DNA from: Chlorops oryzae
Lineage: Eukaryota; Arthropoda; Insecta; Diptera; Chloropidae
NCBI GenBank assembly: GCA_020466095.1
Contig: CM035806.1
Location: 16,793,224 to 16,857,223 of the forward strand
Direction: 5' to 3'
DNA: 64,000 nucleotides
The notes beneath the pieces were generated by a model. It was not told the DNA's origin and did not search any database. It worked only from the letters and a program-made list of their open reading frames with translations. The position numbers and the translations under genes were made by a program. Position 1 is the first letter of the stretch. Each line of letters begins with the position of its first letter. Shown in pieces: positions 1 through 10,917 of this stretch.

Positions 1-344
1 GATCGTAAGCTGCCTACCATAAGCGTTCCATTTATATACGAAGTGCGTGATTTATACATCATTTGTTTATACCTCTGGTGCCATTCTCTCAAGTAATGAA
101 ACATCGTTATTAAATCATGACTACGATTTATACAGACAGTCAAGATTAAAATATTGAATGCCACATTCCGAATTTTAAATGCGATTATCAGATAATTAAA
201 TGTGATTATCATGATTACCCATATAGAGCATTCATGAAAACAATAAATGTCAGTTCTATTTTTTAATACTATTTTGTATATGTCTAATAAATCTTGCAGT
301 TGTGTTTTTAGCGCGTCAATGCAGTGGCTTTTCATTTCGAATGA

Positions 345-478
345 CATCTTAAAATGCCTATCGCATACCGAAATATGACTGCTCAAAAAAAAAAAAAAAC
401 TCACCACCCGCCGCCACCGCATACAATAAAATTTGACTGAAGGTATGCAGTGAGCTATCGCACGTGGAGTCGCATTGT
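345..478. repeat. Fragment of the 55-kb palindromic repeat family
   Basis: This stretch repeats, with divergence, the terminal part of the long palindrome at 55160-55981 and the partial copy at about 56000-56134. Shared features are the 'ATCGCATACCGAAAT' block, a short A-run, a 'CGCATAC.ATAAAATTTGAC' block and the end 'GTGGAGTCGCA'. It appears to be one terminal arm only. Confidence 0.75.
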
Positions 479-497
479 TAAAATTAAGGCTTGAGAA

Positions 498-600
498 ATA
501 TCGATACTCGAAAAAAAAATCGATAGTTCGATGGTGGACAAAGACCATCGATAGTCAAATATTTAAAGCTCTCGATACTATCGAAAGTTTCATCGATAGC
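498..600. promoter_or_regulatory. Cluster of DRE-like ATCGATA motifs
   Basis: A perfect TATCGATA lies at 499-506. At least three further ATCGATAG or TCGATACTATCGA variants follow within about 100 bp. TATCGATA is the known DREF-binding element of Drosophila housekeeping promoters. Promoter function here is inferred from the motif and from its position upstream of adipose coding sequence. Confidence 0.4.
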
Positions 601-1074
601 ACCGGAGCTCAAATTCAAGAATCATCTGTTTTATACACACATACATATATATATATATAAAGATATGTATACATACATATACTACTACTATTTTGTATTG
701 TGACTTGGAATAATTAAGTTTTAAATTCGAAATTCACTTGGAAAAATTTGAAAATTTTGGGCATGTGGCAAGGAAAAGGTTCTCAAAATGCTCTTTTCCA
801 AATCACATAAGTTTGCAGGAATATTTTTGGAAATTTTGAAATTTTGAAAAAGAAAAAAATATATATTAAAAATATAGAGAACTGGGAATCTGGTAAAATG
901 ATAAACAGCAGATCGTCATTGATAAATGCAAGGTTCACTGATAGCCGTCGGTTGAACTCTTGCTCTCTGTTCATTGAACGTGAATATGGATTTTCCAGTT
1001 ATATGGGTTCGTTGTGCTATTGGCCAATTGGCAAATTTATATTATTTAACTTAGGTACTTTACGCATAATTTAG

Positions 1075-3070
1075 CACAACGTCGATTGCAATTTGCATAC
1101 GTTGATGCCCTGGAACAGGAAGCGGTCCTGCAAGGTCACGACGGTTGCGTTAATTGCTTGGAATGGAGTCTGGATGGACGTGTTTTGGCTTCTTGTTCTG
1201 ATGATTTTCATGTTATACTGTGGGATCCTTTTCGCAAGAAACGTTTGCATAGTATACACACAAAACATGTTGGGAATATGTTTTCTGTAAAGTTTCTGCC
1301 GCGCCACAATGAGAATCTCATTGCAACAGGTGCTGCAGATAAGTTCATTTATGTCTATGACATAAACAGGGGCAATGAGTTCCTTATGAGCTGCAATTGT
1401 CATATGGGTCGTGTTAAACGTCTTGCAACGTCGCCAGATTCTCCGTTTCTTTTTTGGTCTGCTGGAGAGGATGGGATTATTTTGCAAATCGATATTCGCG
1501 AGTCGCATCGTTGCCGGGAGAAAGGGAATCGCGTTCAGCTATTGAACTTAACAGCATGTATTGATCCTACATCAGAGGCGAAATGCTTGGCTATTAATCC
1601 TCGTCGTACTGAATACATAGCTGTTGGAGCTAACGATCCATATGCCCGAATTTACGATCGCAGAATGTTAAAATTAGTGTCTTCCTACGTTGGTGATGTT
1701 CAAGGAGTTCGTTCCAATGGCGGTAGGAATCATAGATTTTTGAAATGAGATACATATATAAGTACACATGTTAAATGTGAGGTAATAATCTTTCCAGATC
1801 CTTTCGAGAAGAAAATTCCAAGAGATTGTGTTGCTTACTATTGTCCCGGACATATTAATAAAAATAATTCAAGGATTATGGAACACGAACCACGTGCAAT
1901 CACTTATCTTACTTTCAATGCAGCTGGTAATGAGTTGCTTGTAAATATTGGCGCTGAGCATGTTTATCTTTATGATTTGCAATCGGCCGAGCAACCGATT
2001 TTCCTTAACTTACCAGAATATCAGCCCAATTCGGATGAAGAATCAAAGACGGAAAAGAACCACGAACAAAGAGATTGAATCGCAAAATTCGACCGGTGAA
2101 ACTTCTTCGTCGAAAACAACTACCAGTACCAGTGTGCATCGTCGAAAGCTTCCTGAGCATATTGAAGCTTATAAAAAATTGGGAAACGATTTCCTTGAGA
2201 ACGAGAAATATCTGAGTGCAATTAATCAATACTCGGAAGCGATTTCTTTGGCTCCAAAATGCCCAGTCTTGTATTTAAATCGAGCAACTGCTTATATGCG
2301 CCGTGCTTGGTTTGGTGACATCTATGCGGCATTGCGTGACTGTCACGAAGCACTTCGACTCGATCCATCTTATATTAAGGCTCATTTTCGTTTAGCACGT
2401 GCCTTGCTCGAACTGGAGCGTCCACAAGAAGCTGATCAGTGCTTAAAAGTAATATTCCATCTCAATAATTTTGATTTCTCCGGTTATCATTTTATATTGT
2501 AAATTCTTTCGCTTATAGGAACTGATCAATCGCTTTCCAAGCTATGCTAACAATCACGGCGTACTTATGCTACACAAGGATATTAAAGAGAATCGTCAGG
2601 CTGCAAATGCGCGTCCACAAGGACAAGAGCCATACAGTTACATGGAATTATCAGATAATGAATTCTTATGGCGCAGCAAGTCAAAGGATTACGCAAAACG
2701 GTTCGTTGGACATTGCAATACAACCACCGATATCAAGGAGGCCAACTACTTAGGCTATGATGGTGATTTCGTAGCCGCTGGATCCGATGATGGTAATCTC
2801 TTCATTTGGGAACGTAAAACTGGAAATGTACGATCGATTTATAAAGCCGACGGGGCAATTGTTAATTGCGTGCAGCCGCATCCGTTCACCTGTCTGTTGG
2901 CAACCAGCGGTATCGATCATGATATAAAAATATGGACACCGATTGCTCCGCCACCGGAAACTCGCCCCAATCTTATATCGTACGCAAGCAGATGCATTGA
3001 AGAAAATCAACAAAAAATGAAAACAGATCCTTTTGACATAAACACGCGTAATTTTTGCTGGAATGGATAA
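1075..3070 (+). CDS. adp: adipose / WDTC1 (WD40 and TPR repeat protein), 5' end missing, apparent frameshift
   Basis: Three coding exons are readable: 1075-1722, 1798-2448 and 2519-3070, with GT-AG introns. The first exon enters in mid-codon, so the start codon lies upstream. Order of parts: WD40 repeats (LQGHDGCVNCLEW, then NMFSVKFLP and RVKRLATSPD), a low-complexity linker, TPR repeats (EAYKKLGNDFLENEKYLSAI, then LYLNRATAYMRRAW and IKAHFRLARALLE), the signature GHCNTTTDIKEANY, and C-terminal WD repeats (AAGSDDGNLFIWE, LLATSGIDHDIKIW). The match to human WDTC1 is nearly collinear. Adipose is known as an anti-obesity factor, and WDTC1 acts as a substrate receptor of a CUL4-DDB1 ubiquitin ligase and in chromatin. 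The second exon changes frame by +1 in the linker (about 2000-2090) with no plausible intron, so it is either a real lesion or an assembly indel. Confidence 0.93.
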
Positions 3071-3117
3071 AAAATTTTTATGAGTAACCGATTTAAATGA
3101 AGGCTTGCACACACCAA

Positions 3118-3123
3118 AATAAA
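3118..3123 (+). terminator. Likely poly(A) signal of adipose
   Basis: AATAAA lies about 50 bp after the stop codon in AT-rich sequence. It is the first canonical hexamer downstream of the gene. Confidence 0.5.
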
Positions 3124-3701
3124 AATATATATATAAATAATGAAATGTAATGCGAAGAAAAAGCAATGCCAATCAACAAAACTGTGACAGCATGTTTATT
3201 AAGGGATCTATTGTGATTCTAATGGAAATTGTTATTATATGACGCGTTGGCTCGTCTCTAAACAATGGGGGGTGTGTTGGCAAGCTTTTTAGGAAAAAGA
3301 AAAAATGTTTTATCTATGCATGCTTGTTTTATTTGGTAGATTTAATCTATAATTTTGATATGTAAGCCATATAATTTAGCGAATAAAAAAAAAACAACAA
3401 CATACATATATAAAAATTTCGCTGAACTGTTAGAGCGCAAATTTTTCTTTTAAAAAGATTAGAAACGCGCAAAATGAAAAATTCCATACATCAGTTATTA
3501 GAGTGATGACTGGTTTCCAAAACTGCAGAAAGTTCTGCGTAACAACTCCTGCAAATACACAACACATGCAAGTATATGGAACGTAAGAAAAAAGCACAAT
3601 CGGTTGAAGCTGGTTCCATATGGTGGGATGTGTTGATTAATTGGAATAATTCCTGTGCTGTTTGAAACCAGGCATTACACTCGTATGTTTTTATATTTGA
3701 A

Positions 3702-3827
3702 GCATGCTCTAGAAATCGAATCCGAATAAAGATTCGATTTCTATTGAAATCTCATTGATTTAAAAAAAAAAGTTTTTTTTTTTTTTTTTTTTTTTGTGGG
3801 AGAGAAGATTCGATTTCTAGAGCATGC
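3702..3827. repeat. Short foldback (inverted repeat of about 20 bp with a poly-T loop)
   Basis: The ends GCATGCTCTAGAAATCGAAT and its reverse complement are separated by about 85 bp. The middle contains a second ATTCGATTTCTA block and a long A/T homopolymer. It is probably a degenerate or miniature foldback element. No clear target-site duplication is visible. Confidence 0.7.
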
Positions 3828-4531
3828 CTGATTATGATTATTTTTCATCAGGTATACAATTTTTTATAATTCCAATGGTTTGTCGTAGAAATGGAAATGT
3901 AAAAGTATATATGTTAACAATGCGAAACAAATAAACACAATCAGGTCCCAATAAATATAAGAAAGTAAATAGCTTTAAATTTTAAATAATGAAAATGTAT
4001 AATACGTCAGGACTTTCGTTTTCTTCAAGAATATTGCCGCGCCAAAATGGTTAGTCGAATGCCGACCTTAGGAAAAAAACGATGTATTTTGGGAAAAATG
4101 TAAATAACTAAATTTTAACAATACTTAAAAAAAAATCATCAAAAAGGCTTAAACTATAACCATTACGGAATTTTCACATCTACGTATCATGTCCATAGCA
4201 ATATTACATCCTTAACAGGACCAAATTTAAAAAAATAGTGCCGGCTATTGAAATCTTAATACTTAAAATAAATATTATTAATTATATATATATATTATAT
4301 ATTTTTTTTTTTTCTCAATCCATCGAACATGCCTTGCAAGTACCATTACTCTTAAATAAATTTTTCATTTTAATTGCATCTTTTGCTGAGCACTTTCTGC
4401 CATACTAAAGCTTTGAAGGCAGAAATATTGCTTGATTTGTTGTTAAATGAACTAATAAATGGTAATTTTCGTGATTACATCACGAAGCATGATGATACGC
4501 TCTTGTAGTTAATTCAATGCTTTAGATATAA

Positions 4532-4973
4532 GGGCCAAAATTCTTTTTAATGCCTAAATATCTGTATCTGTCAATGAAATTCAGTTTCAATGAAGGATCA
4601 AAATACATTAATAACAAATTAATTTTACAAAAAAATGTATTCATAACAAACTAAAATACTCTAGGCGAATTGAAAAAAATCAAATATAACCAAAACTCCA
4701 TTTTGTTTTCTCGCAAATTACAGTAACATTGTTGTCTTTTTTGGCAAGACAACACAAGAGATGACAACAATGTTACTGTAATTTGCGAGTAAACAAAATT
4801 GAGTTTTGGTAATAATTGATTTTTTTCAATTCGACTAGAGTATTTTACTTTGTTAATATTTGAATAAATTTTTTTGTTAAAATTAATTTGTTATTAATTT
4901 GATTTTCTCCTTCATGAAAACTTAATTTCATTGACAGGGACAGAAGTTTAGGCATTAAAAAGAATTTTGGCCC
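4532..4973. mobile_element. 442-bp foldback MITE, family A copy 1
   Basis: This is a near-complete inverted repeat centred near 4757, with ends GGGCCAAAATTCTTTTTAAT and the reverse complement. It is flanked by ATAA on both sides (4528-4531 and 4974-4977), a possible 4-bp target duplication. The inner arms share the 'TTGTTGTC' and 'GCAAATTACAGTAACATTG' blocks. A diverged second copy lies at about 48046-48495. Confidence 0.8.
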
Positions 4974-5662
4974 ATAAACGTGATAGCTCCAACAGAATTG
5001 CATACAATTTTCCTTTGTAATTGAGCCATTTAGGAGATATCCGGCCACAAGCGGACTGACATATAGGATAGTCCAACGTCAGCAGGATATATAATATTAG
5101 TTTTGAGCGATAGATCTAGATCCACAGATATAGACATATTTAAATATTTGTGATCAGGGCCCAAAACTGTCTTGATTTTGACATTTCGATTTGTCCTTCC
5201 GTTTATATAGTCAGATCTCCTAAAACCGGCTGAATCAATCAAGATGAAAAATGCTTAGACATGTTGAACCCTAATGAATTATACCAACGTAATGCCTATT
5301 TATAAATATAAATTCATTGTAGCTAGAGTCATGGGATATGAGGTTCGAGAACAATTTCAAAACTACATTGGCTTCGAACATATTCATTTAACCATCTACC
5401 GCATATTTTCCAAATTACAATAAGGCAGTGGCAGCTTTTAAAAACAGCTGTCCGATGTCAGTATCGCATTTAGTGCCTTTGTATTTTATATAAAACTTTC
5501 TATAGATTCTATTATTTTTTCATTATTCTCCTTAAATTTTACTTTGCTTGTCAAGTAGACTTCGAACTTCAAAATAACGTAATAAAGAAGAAAATAACTG
5601 CCAAATTTTTATGTGAAATTAGCATGTGAAAGTGTGAACTTAGTTCAGGTATACGTTAAAGC

Positions 5663-5856
5663 CATGATACAAAGAGATCAAGATAGCGCCACTTCGGGTT
5701 CCGCTATTTTGTAGCATTCGCATTGTTTTTGTTTTCCATGCTAAAGTATAGTTATGACGTTGGGCTTAACATGCAAAACAACAACAACGAAGCTCTCATT
5801 TTTTATTTGTGACATCATGGGGCTGAAGTGGCGTTATCTTGTTTTCTTGTATCATG
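5663..5856. mobile_element. 194-bp MITE with perfect 9-bp target duplication (Mutator-like)
   Basis: The terminal inverted repeats start CATGATACAA and extend, with mismatches, through 'CAAGATARCGCCACTTC' for over 30 bp. The 9-mer CGTTAAAGC directly flanks both ends (5654-5662 and 5857-5865). A 9-bp duplication is typical of Mutator-like elements. No transposase is encoded. Confidence 0.8.
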
Positions 5857-6264
5857 CGTTAAAGCGACAGTTTCTCGATAATATAAGTCTGAAGTGCTGC
5901 AGCAAAAATATCATACATATATGCACAACTTACTTGTAGCGATTAAATTGCTCTAAATTCAGTTAAATGCACAGATAAATGCAGAATTTACCGCTCAATG
6001 TGCATTTAGATGATAGTCTGAAAGTCCTAAAACACATTTCAATGATGAAACACCACTTATTGTTGACAGGAATGCGTGGAGATGTGGCATGGGAGCGTTT
6101 TCCTCTCTTCCGCCTGCGTCCATGCCATCCAAAATTTGTTTCATTATCGAAATGTCTTAACGTATAACGTTGTTCGACTCTCGAGATAACGTCGTAACGT
6201 GTAGGTCCGTCTAAATAAAAACAAAGCTACAAGAAAACTATCGATTTTCAAAATATTTTGAAGC

Positions 6265-6272
6265 TATCGATA
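6265..6272. promoter_or_regulatory. Perfect TATCGATA (DRE-like)
   Basis: A TATCGATA octamer lies within a small group of ATCGAT motifs (6239-6292), about 665 bp upstream of the Tom6 start. The MITE at 6299-6812 now separates it from the gene. Regulatory use is inferred only. Confidence 0.3.
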
Positions 6273-6298
6273 CTATTGAAAGTACCATCGATTGGTTA

Positions 6299-6812
6299 GT
6301 CGTCGTTCATACTATGAGACAAGACAAGCGAGAGACACGGTGGTATTTGGCTATGGGTACTATTCGGTTCATACGTAGTAGGTAAATCTGTCTTCGTATC
6401 GCGACACTTTGAGTTGCTTAAAAGAAAATGGTTTGCATATTGTGCAGAAAATATTATTTCTTAGAAAAATACTACAATTCGAATATTTAAAAATCTAGCT
6501 TTGAAGTATTAAATACGAAAAATTTGAGATACTACACGTTTTTCTAAAAAAGATTGTTGACCAATTTTTTTGTGAAAACCGTGATAATTCTAAATTTATT
6601 ATCTTATTTCAAAGCTAGGTTTTTAAATTCATTCGAATTTTCAAATATTGTTTTCATAGAGCAGCACTTTATCAAATAGCAGTTTTCTTCTATGATTCAA
6701 ATGTGCAAGCACAAATTTCTCGAGTACGTATATGAACACGTAACTAAGACTACCAAAAGTCAACAATCCACCGTGTCTCTCGCTTGTCTTGTCTCATAGT
6801 ATGAACGACGAC
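6299..6812. mobile_element. 514-bp MITE with ~44-bp terminal inverted repeats, family B copy 1
   Basis: The ends begin GTCGTCGTTCATACTATGAG and continue for about 44 bp through 'AAGACAAGCGAGAGACACGGTG', matching almost exactly in inverted orientation. TTA flanks both sides (6296-6298 and 6813-6815), the duplication expected of PIF/Harbinger elements. A second copy with the same ends is at 50942-51468. No coding sequence is recognised inside. Confidence 0.85.
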
Positions 6813-6936
6813 TTACCAGCTGTGTCCAGAGCTGCCACTATTGTTAAACGAATTGTTAAACACGTTTACTGACAGCCCTGGCTCTATCGTGAAAGCGAAA
6901 AAAACTAAAAAAAAAAAAACATATAATATTTTAAAA

Positions 6937-7095
6937 ATGGCTCAGAAAGGAGTAAATCCATGGTACATCGTCAAAGGCATTTATCAAAACCCATTTCAAT
7001 GGTCAGTACTTAAAAGCATGGGAATATTCTTTCTGGGCGTTCGCATAGCCAAAGAATTTGTAGGCGTGGAGATAATGCCAGCTATCCCAGCGTAA
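6937..7095 (+). CDS. Tom6: Tom6-like small subunit of the mitochondrial outer-membrane translocase
   Basis: This is an intact 52-residue open frame in one exon. Translation probably starts at the ATG at 6937 (AAAAATGGC context); in-frame codons further upstream lie in A-rich leader. Residues about 12-52 align with human TOMM6: 'GIYQNPFQWSVLKSMGIFFLGVRIAKEF' followed by 'VEIMPAIPA' parallels the human GVYR..NLGLFAAGVWLAR..DIDLMAP pattern. A single membrane segment (about residues 24-42) follows a short polar N terminus, as in a tail-region-anchored TOM subunit. Tom6 is known to stabilise the TOM import pore around Tom40. The gene converges on MIPEP, which processes imported presequences, but I read nothing into that proximity. 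Assignment rests on a short alignment from memory. Confidence 0.75.
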   Translation: MAQKGVNPWYIVKGIYQNPFQWSVLKSMGIFFLGVRIAKEFVGVEIMPAIPA

Positions 7096-7172
7096 TTGGA
7101 GTATTGGTTTCTGCTAGCATTGGTTCTAGAAAATTAATTTCTGTTGTTAAATTGTAATGGAGATGACTTTAT

Positions 7173-7184
7173 AATAAATTTATT
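7173..7184. terminator. Palindromic two-way poly(A) signal AATAAATTTATT
   Basis: AATAAA (7173-7178) reads on the plus strand 78 bp after the Tom6 stop. The adjoining TTTATT (7179-7184) is AATAAA on the minus strand 90 bp after the MIPEP stop. A single 12-bp palindrome therefore supplies a canonical hexamer to both converging genes. Confidence 0.65.
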
Positions 7185-7273
7185 TTCGTTGGAAATCTTG
7201 CATTGTTTTTTTTTTTTTTTTTATATAGTTCAACTAGGGGTCTATTCAATTCGTTCAGCTTCAAGTGCTTGCT

Positions 7274-10200
7274 CTAACGTTTTAACGCGTTAATTCTTTC
7301 GTTATTGACATCGATCTCATGTATTAGGGTCTGAGCGAGGACTTGTGGGGTCATTTCACGATTTAAGAAGTTCGCAACCAATTGTCGACTTGGAACACCA
7401 CCTCCGTGAGCCAAAATCTCTCGGCGATACTTCTCACCGGCTGTTCGATTGAACGGATTCTCCTCGAAATATGTCTGCCAAATCCAAGAAGCTATCGCCT
7501 TGGATATTAAGTATGCATAGTATTTGGCGCCGTAGCCAACCAGATGTGAGAACCTTAGTTGCCAAGCCTAAAGAAGTGAGTTATAATGAATATATTCTCA
7601 AGATAATATTTAAATCTATGTATGTTTCCTACGGTATTTTCCACATAGGGTAAACTATAATATCGCTGCTGAACATTCTTTAATGTTTCCGTAGTTGGTT
7701 CTTCGTGCTGCATTGCATCACTATGATAGATTTGGTCGAGTGCCGAATAAAATACCTACATAAGTAAGTAAGAGTAATCAGTAATCAGTAATAAGGTAAT
7801 TAAGTTTGAAATTTCCATAGGATCTTAGACTAACCTGTAACTGAGTTTCGCTGGCTGAAAATAGATGCTTGGACGCGCACAAACGTTCCAACATATCCTC
7901 CGACATTGGCTTGTGCGTTTGAAAATGCCGCGCGAAGGTACGAAGGACACGCGGATCGCTAGCAAAGTATTCCATTAAAACTGATGGCACCTCTGCAAAA
8001 TCTGTGCTACATCTTGTGCCGGTTACGTGTTGGTATTCTGTTCGTGCCAACATCGAATGCATAGCGTGACCCATTTCATGGAAAAGGTTATCAACACGCG
8101 CAGGTGATAGTAGCGTCGGACCCGTCCATCGCGGCTGCGATAGATTCAGCATAACAACAACTATGGGCAACTGGTAACTTCCATCGGGCAGACGCTTACC
8201 GCCCTGAATTGTAAAATGACAGTCTTGATTTGGTTTTCCATCCCGTTCAAAGAAATCACAGTATATGTAGCCAAGTAAGCCCTCCGTTTCGTGTATGACC
8301 GACAATTTATAGATATCACTATGCCACGATTCTCCCGGTCCCATTTCGGTATTTTTAAGTGCTATACCATATAGACTGCTCAAGAGATTATCTAAGCCCT
8401 CCATGCAACCACCGAGACTAAAATAAGGTAAAAATTCATCGGCACTGGCATTTAGAGCGCGACGTTTCATTTGAATTGTTAGATAATGAGTATCCCAAGC
8501 AGCAACTTTTGCATCTTTAATACGGCTATCCTCGCGCTGTACAATGAGAAGAATATTGTACATGACATAAAAAGTAGGTATGTATGAAATTATTATACCC
8601 GACACACTCTGTGTCGAGGGTATATTGCGTTTGTTGGGTTGTGTGTAACACCCAGAACCAGTTGAGATAGACTATACAAAATGTATATAGAAATGATCAG
8701 CGTCACCAGGAGATTCGATTAAGACATGTCCGTCCGTCTGTCTGTCTGTCTGTCTGTCCGTCTGTCTGTATACAGTTATCTTATCGAAGGAGTTGAGCTA
8801 TCTTGACAAAATTTTGTATGCGTGCTCACGGGGACATGAGTAAGACTAAGTTCGAGAATGGACCAGCTCGGACCATTTTTAGGGGTACCTCCAGTACTAG
8901 GGTCTCTTACGAAAATCACAAAAACTGCTCTAAAATCGGAGTTTTTCAAGATATTTTGATGAAATTTGGCATTTGAACATATTTTAGGCCAATTAATGTG
9001 ATTTACAAAAATTAGAAAAATGGGCGTGGCAGAAGGGCGTTTTTCGAAAATTGTCTCCTACTCCCGAAACGCCTATGGGACTTGAACGAAAATTGGCACT
9101 TATACTTCCTTTGTAACCATAAACATCCTGCCCAAAAATTTTCTGGATCGGTTCATTATTAAGGGTACCTCCAGTACTAGGGTCTGTCACAAAAATCCGA
9201 AAACTGCCCCAAAATCTGACTTTTTCCAAATATTTCAATGAAACTTAGAATTTGCGCGTATATTTAAGCCTTTGATTAGAATTCCGAAAAATTGGAAAAG
9301 TGGGCGTGGCAAAGGGGCGGTTTGCATAAAGAAATTTAAAAAAATGCGGTATATGGGGCCCCTATGGCCTTAAACAACTCCTGATATTAAAAATTATTTG
9401 AATATGTGTGTCTGTGTCGGGTATTCTATTGTCAGGCTTGCCTGACTATAACACCCTTACTTGTTTTTTTTTTTTGTTATATTAATATCGTACCTTCATT
9501 TGTTCCATAATATAAAAATCAGCTTCGGCACGTGGTCTCAAAGCTTCAGTGAGTTCATCTAAGAATTCTTGCACTAAATGAGGATGTTCAACCGTACTGG
9601 CTTTGAGTGCACGTTCTGCGTATGTTTTGAAACCACAAGTCCGTGCCAACTGATGGCGACATTTTAATAAATCAGACAAAAGATCTTCTTGCTTTTCGGA
9701 CGGTGCCAAAAATAACCGATAAGCGATTTCACGTGCTTCTGCACTGGATGAATTCGTATAGAGTCCGGATATGATTATATTATCGCCATCACTTGGAAAA
9801 CTGATAAGCAGAAATAATGAAACTGGCAAAATTATTTTTCACTTCGCAAAAAAATAGCTTACTAGCTTCTTATTGAAGAAGGTACATCCGACTTGCGAAT
9901 TGTCGAAGGAGTAACCGCACCATGCAAGAACTTTTGTCCCAACTGCAAAATATACTCGTTTAAGCGAACAACCTTCTGGCGCTCTGCTTCTTCTAAATGA
10001 ATACCCGACTGCTCGAAATCGAAGAGAAACAGCTTTGAAACATGTTCGTCCACCTTCGTTGTGGGCACTATGTCTCCGGTTTCCAAGACATTTTTCAACG
10101 CCATATACAATGGCTTGTGGGTATTCAGGCTGCAATCGAAATTGGACATTTAAAGTTCATTTCATTCAATTTTCAAACATACTTTTCAACGATTCCACTA

Positions 10201-10610
10201 ACGTGGATACATGCTTCCTCTGCCGCCGAACCGAATTTGTTTTGGGGATGGGCAACACGAATGAACTCCGCCAGATCAGCAACTTTACATAAGGAATCGG
10301 ATAGCTCATCGAAGATTTCGACCATTTTTCTAGTTCTGTTCTCCGATATTGCTTCACCAATGAGTTCATCTGTTGAGGCAGAAGCCTTCTCTCGCAGCAA
10401 ATAGAAACCTTCGTAGCCCTTTAGCTCCTTCATACCAAATAGTCCCTTAAAAATTCAAATATTATTCGAAATATTCGAAAAGACCTTCAAAAATCCAAAT
10501 TATACCATCTCATTGCGCGTAAAGTTGATTTTTTTGTATGGCGGTGAATTGAATGCGGTGGCCAATGGTGTCCAAGTGCTCACACTCCTCCAACTCCATT
10601 GTTTACGCAT
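7274..10610 (-). CDS. MIPEP: Mitochondrial intermediate peptidase (M3 metallopeptidase)
   Basis: There are seven coding exons: 10610-10506, 10445-10183, 10129-9863, 9800-9494, 8536-7835, 7755-7633 and 7567-7274. All junctions are GT-AG and phases agree, giving 686 residues (human about 713). The N terminus is basic and lacks acidic residues, fitting a matrix presequence. The zinc site is HEMGH (H467, E468, H471) with the downstream glutamate in DFAEVPS (about E496). Other family signatures are FDELSDSLCKVADLAEF, EGLLGYIYCDFFERDGKPN, DCHFTIQGG and LRFSHLVGYGAKYYAYL. The enzyme is known to remove an octapeptide from matrix precursors after the first presequence cut. Intron 4 (8537-9493) is nearly filled by a dispersed repeat. 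The start at 10610 is the only in-frame ATG ahead of the conserved region. Confidence 0.96.
8593..9471. mobile_element. Dispersed ~0.9-kb repeat in MIPEP intron 4, family C copy 1
   Basis: It begins with a small hairpin (ACCCGACACA.TGTGTCGAGGGT), followed by a GTCT/GTCC microsatellite (about 8728-8770) and two 'GGTACCTCCAGTACTAGGGTCT' blocks about 285 bp apart. Two or more 'GGGCGTGGC' blocks follow. It ends 'ACACCCTTACTTGTTTT'. Related sequence is at about 39580-39942 and 46441-46876. No coding frame is intact. The class is uncertain; the T-rich end and hairpin could fit several types. Confidence 0.65.
8728..8770. repeat. (GTCT)n / GTCC microsatellite
   Basis: This is a run of GTCC and GTCT tetramers lying inside the family C repeat. 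Confidence 0.85.
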
Positions 10611-10917
10611 TGATCTGGATGATTGTGCGCCGAAACATATCCTTAACATTTTCCCTAGAGCTCGATACTACTGTACTTGCTTTGTTTCTTCTTACTCTAT
10701 TCGAGTGAGAAAAACTGATTAAGTCTAAAATTTGCTTAGAGAGAAAGCCCTACAAATTTAGGCTTTTTTTTACATTTTCCTATATATGACTTAATTGATT
10801 TATTATTTCTTTAAAAAAAAAAACAACAAAAAACAACAACAACAACGTCACTGTACACTCGAAAAAATCCTTAGCATAAAACTAAGAAATTCGAGCTGAA
10901 TTAACGATATTCGCAAT

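Larger units (their letters stand above)
1..1074. other. 5' flank or first intron of adipose; first coding exon not located
   Basis: I find no convincing exon here. The adipose exon at 1075 opens in mid-protein, so about 15 N-terminal residues must be encoded upstream, either in this stretch or outside the window. The interval holds a cluster of TATCGATA-like motifs (498-600), a TA-rich run around 640-680 and a fragment of a palindromic repeat (about 345-478). Short open frames seen here look fortuitous. Confidence 0.6.
3124..6936. other. Intergenic, repeat-rich, no gene seen
   Basis: No coding potential is recognised between adipose and Tom6. The stretch holds four foldback or MITE elements annotated separately (3702-3827, 4532-4973, 5663-5856, 6299-6812) in AT-rich DNA with homopolymer runs. 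A perfect TATCGATA at 6265-6272 may belong to the Tom6 promoter region. Confidence 0.6.

Noticed and set aside
1071..1508. Minus-strand 145-residue frame over adipose
   Set aside because: Overlaps conserved WD40 coding sequence and resembles nothing; a shadow frame.
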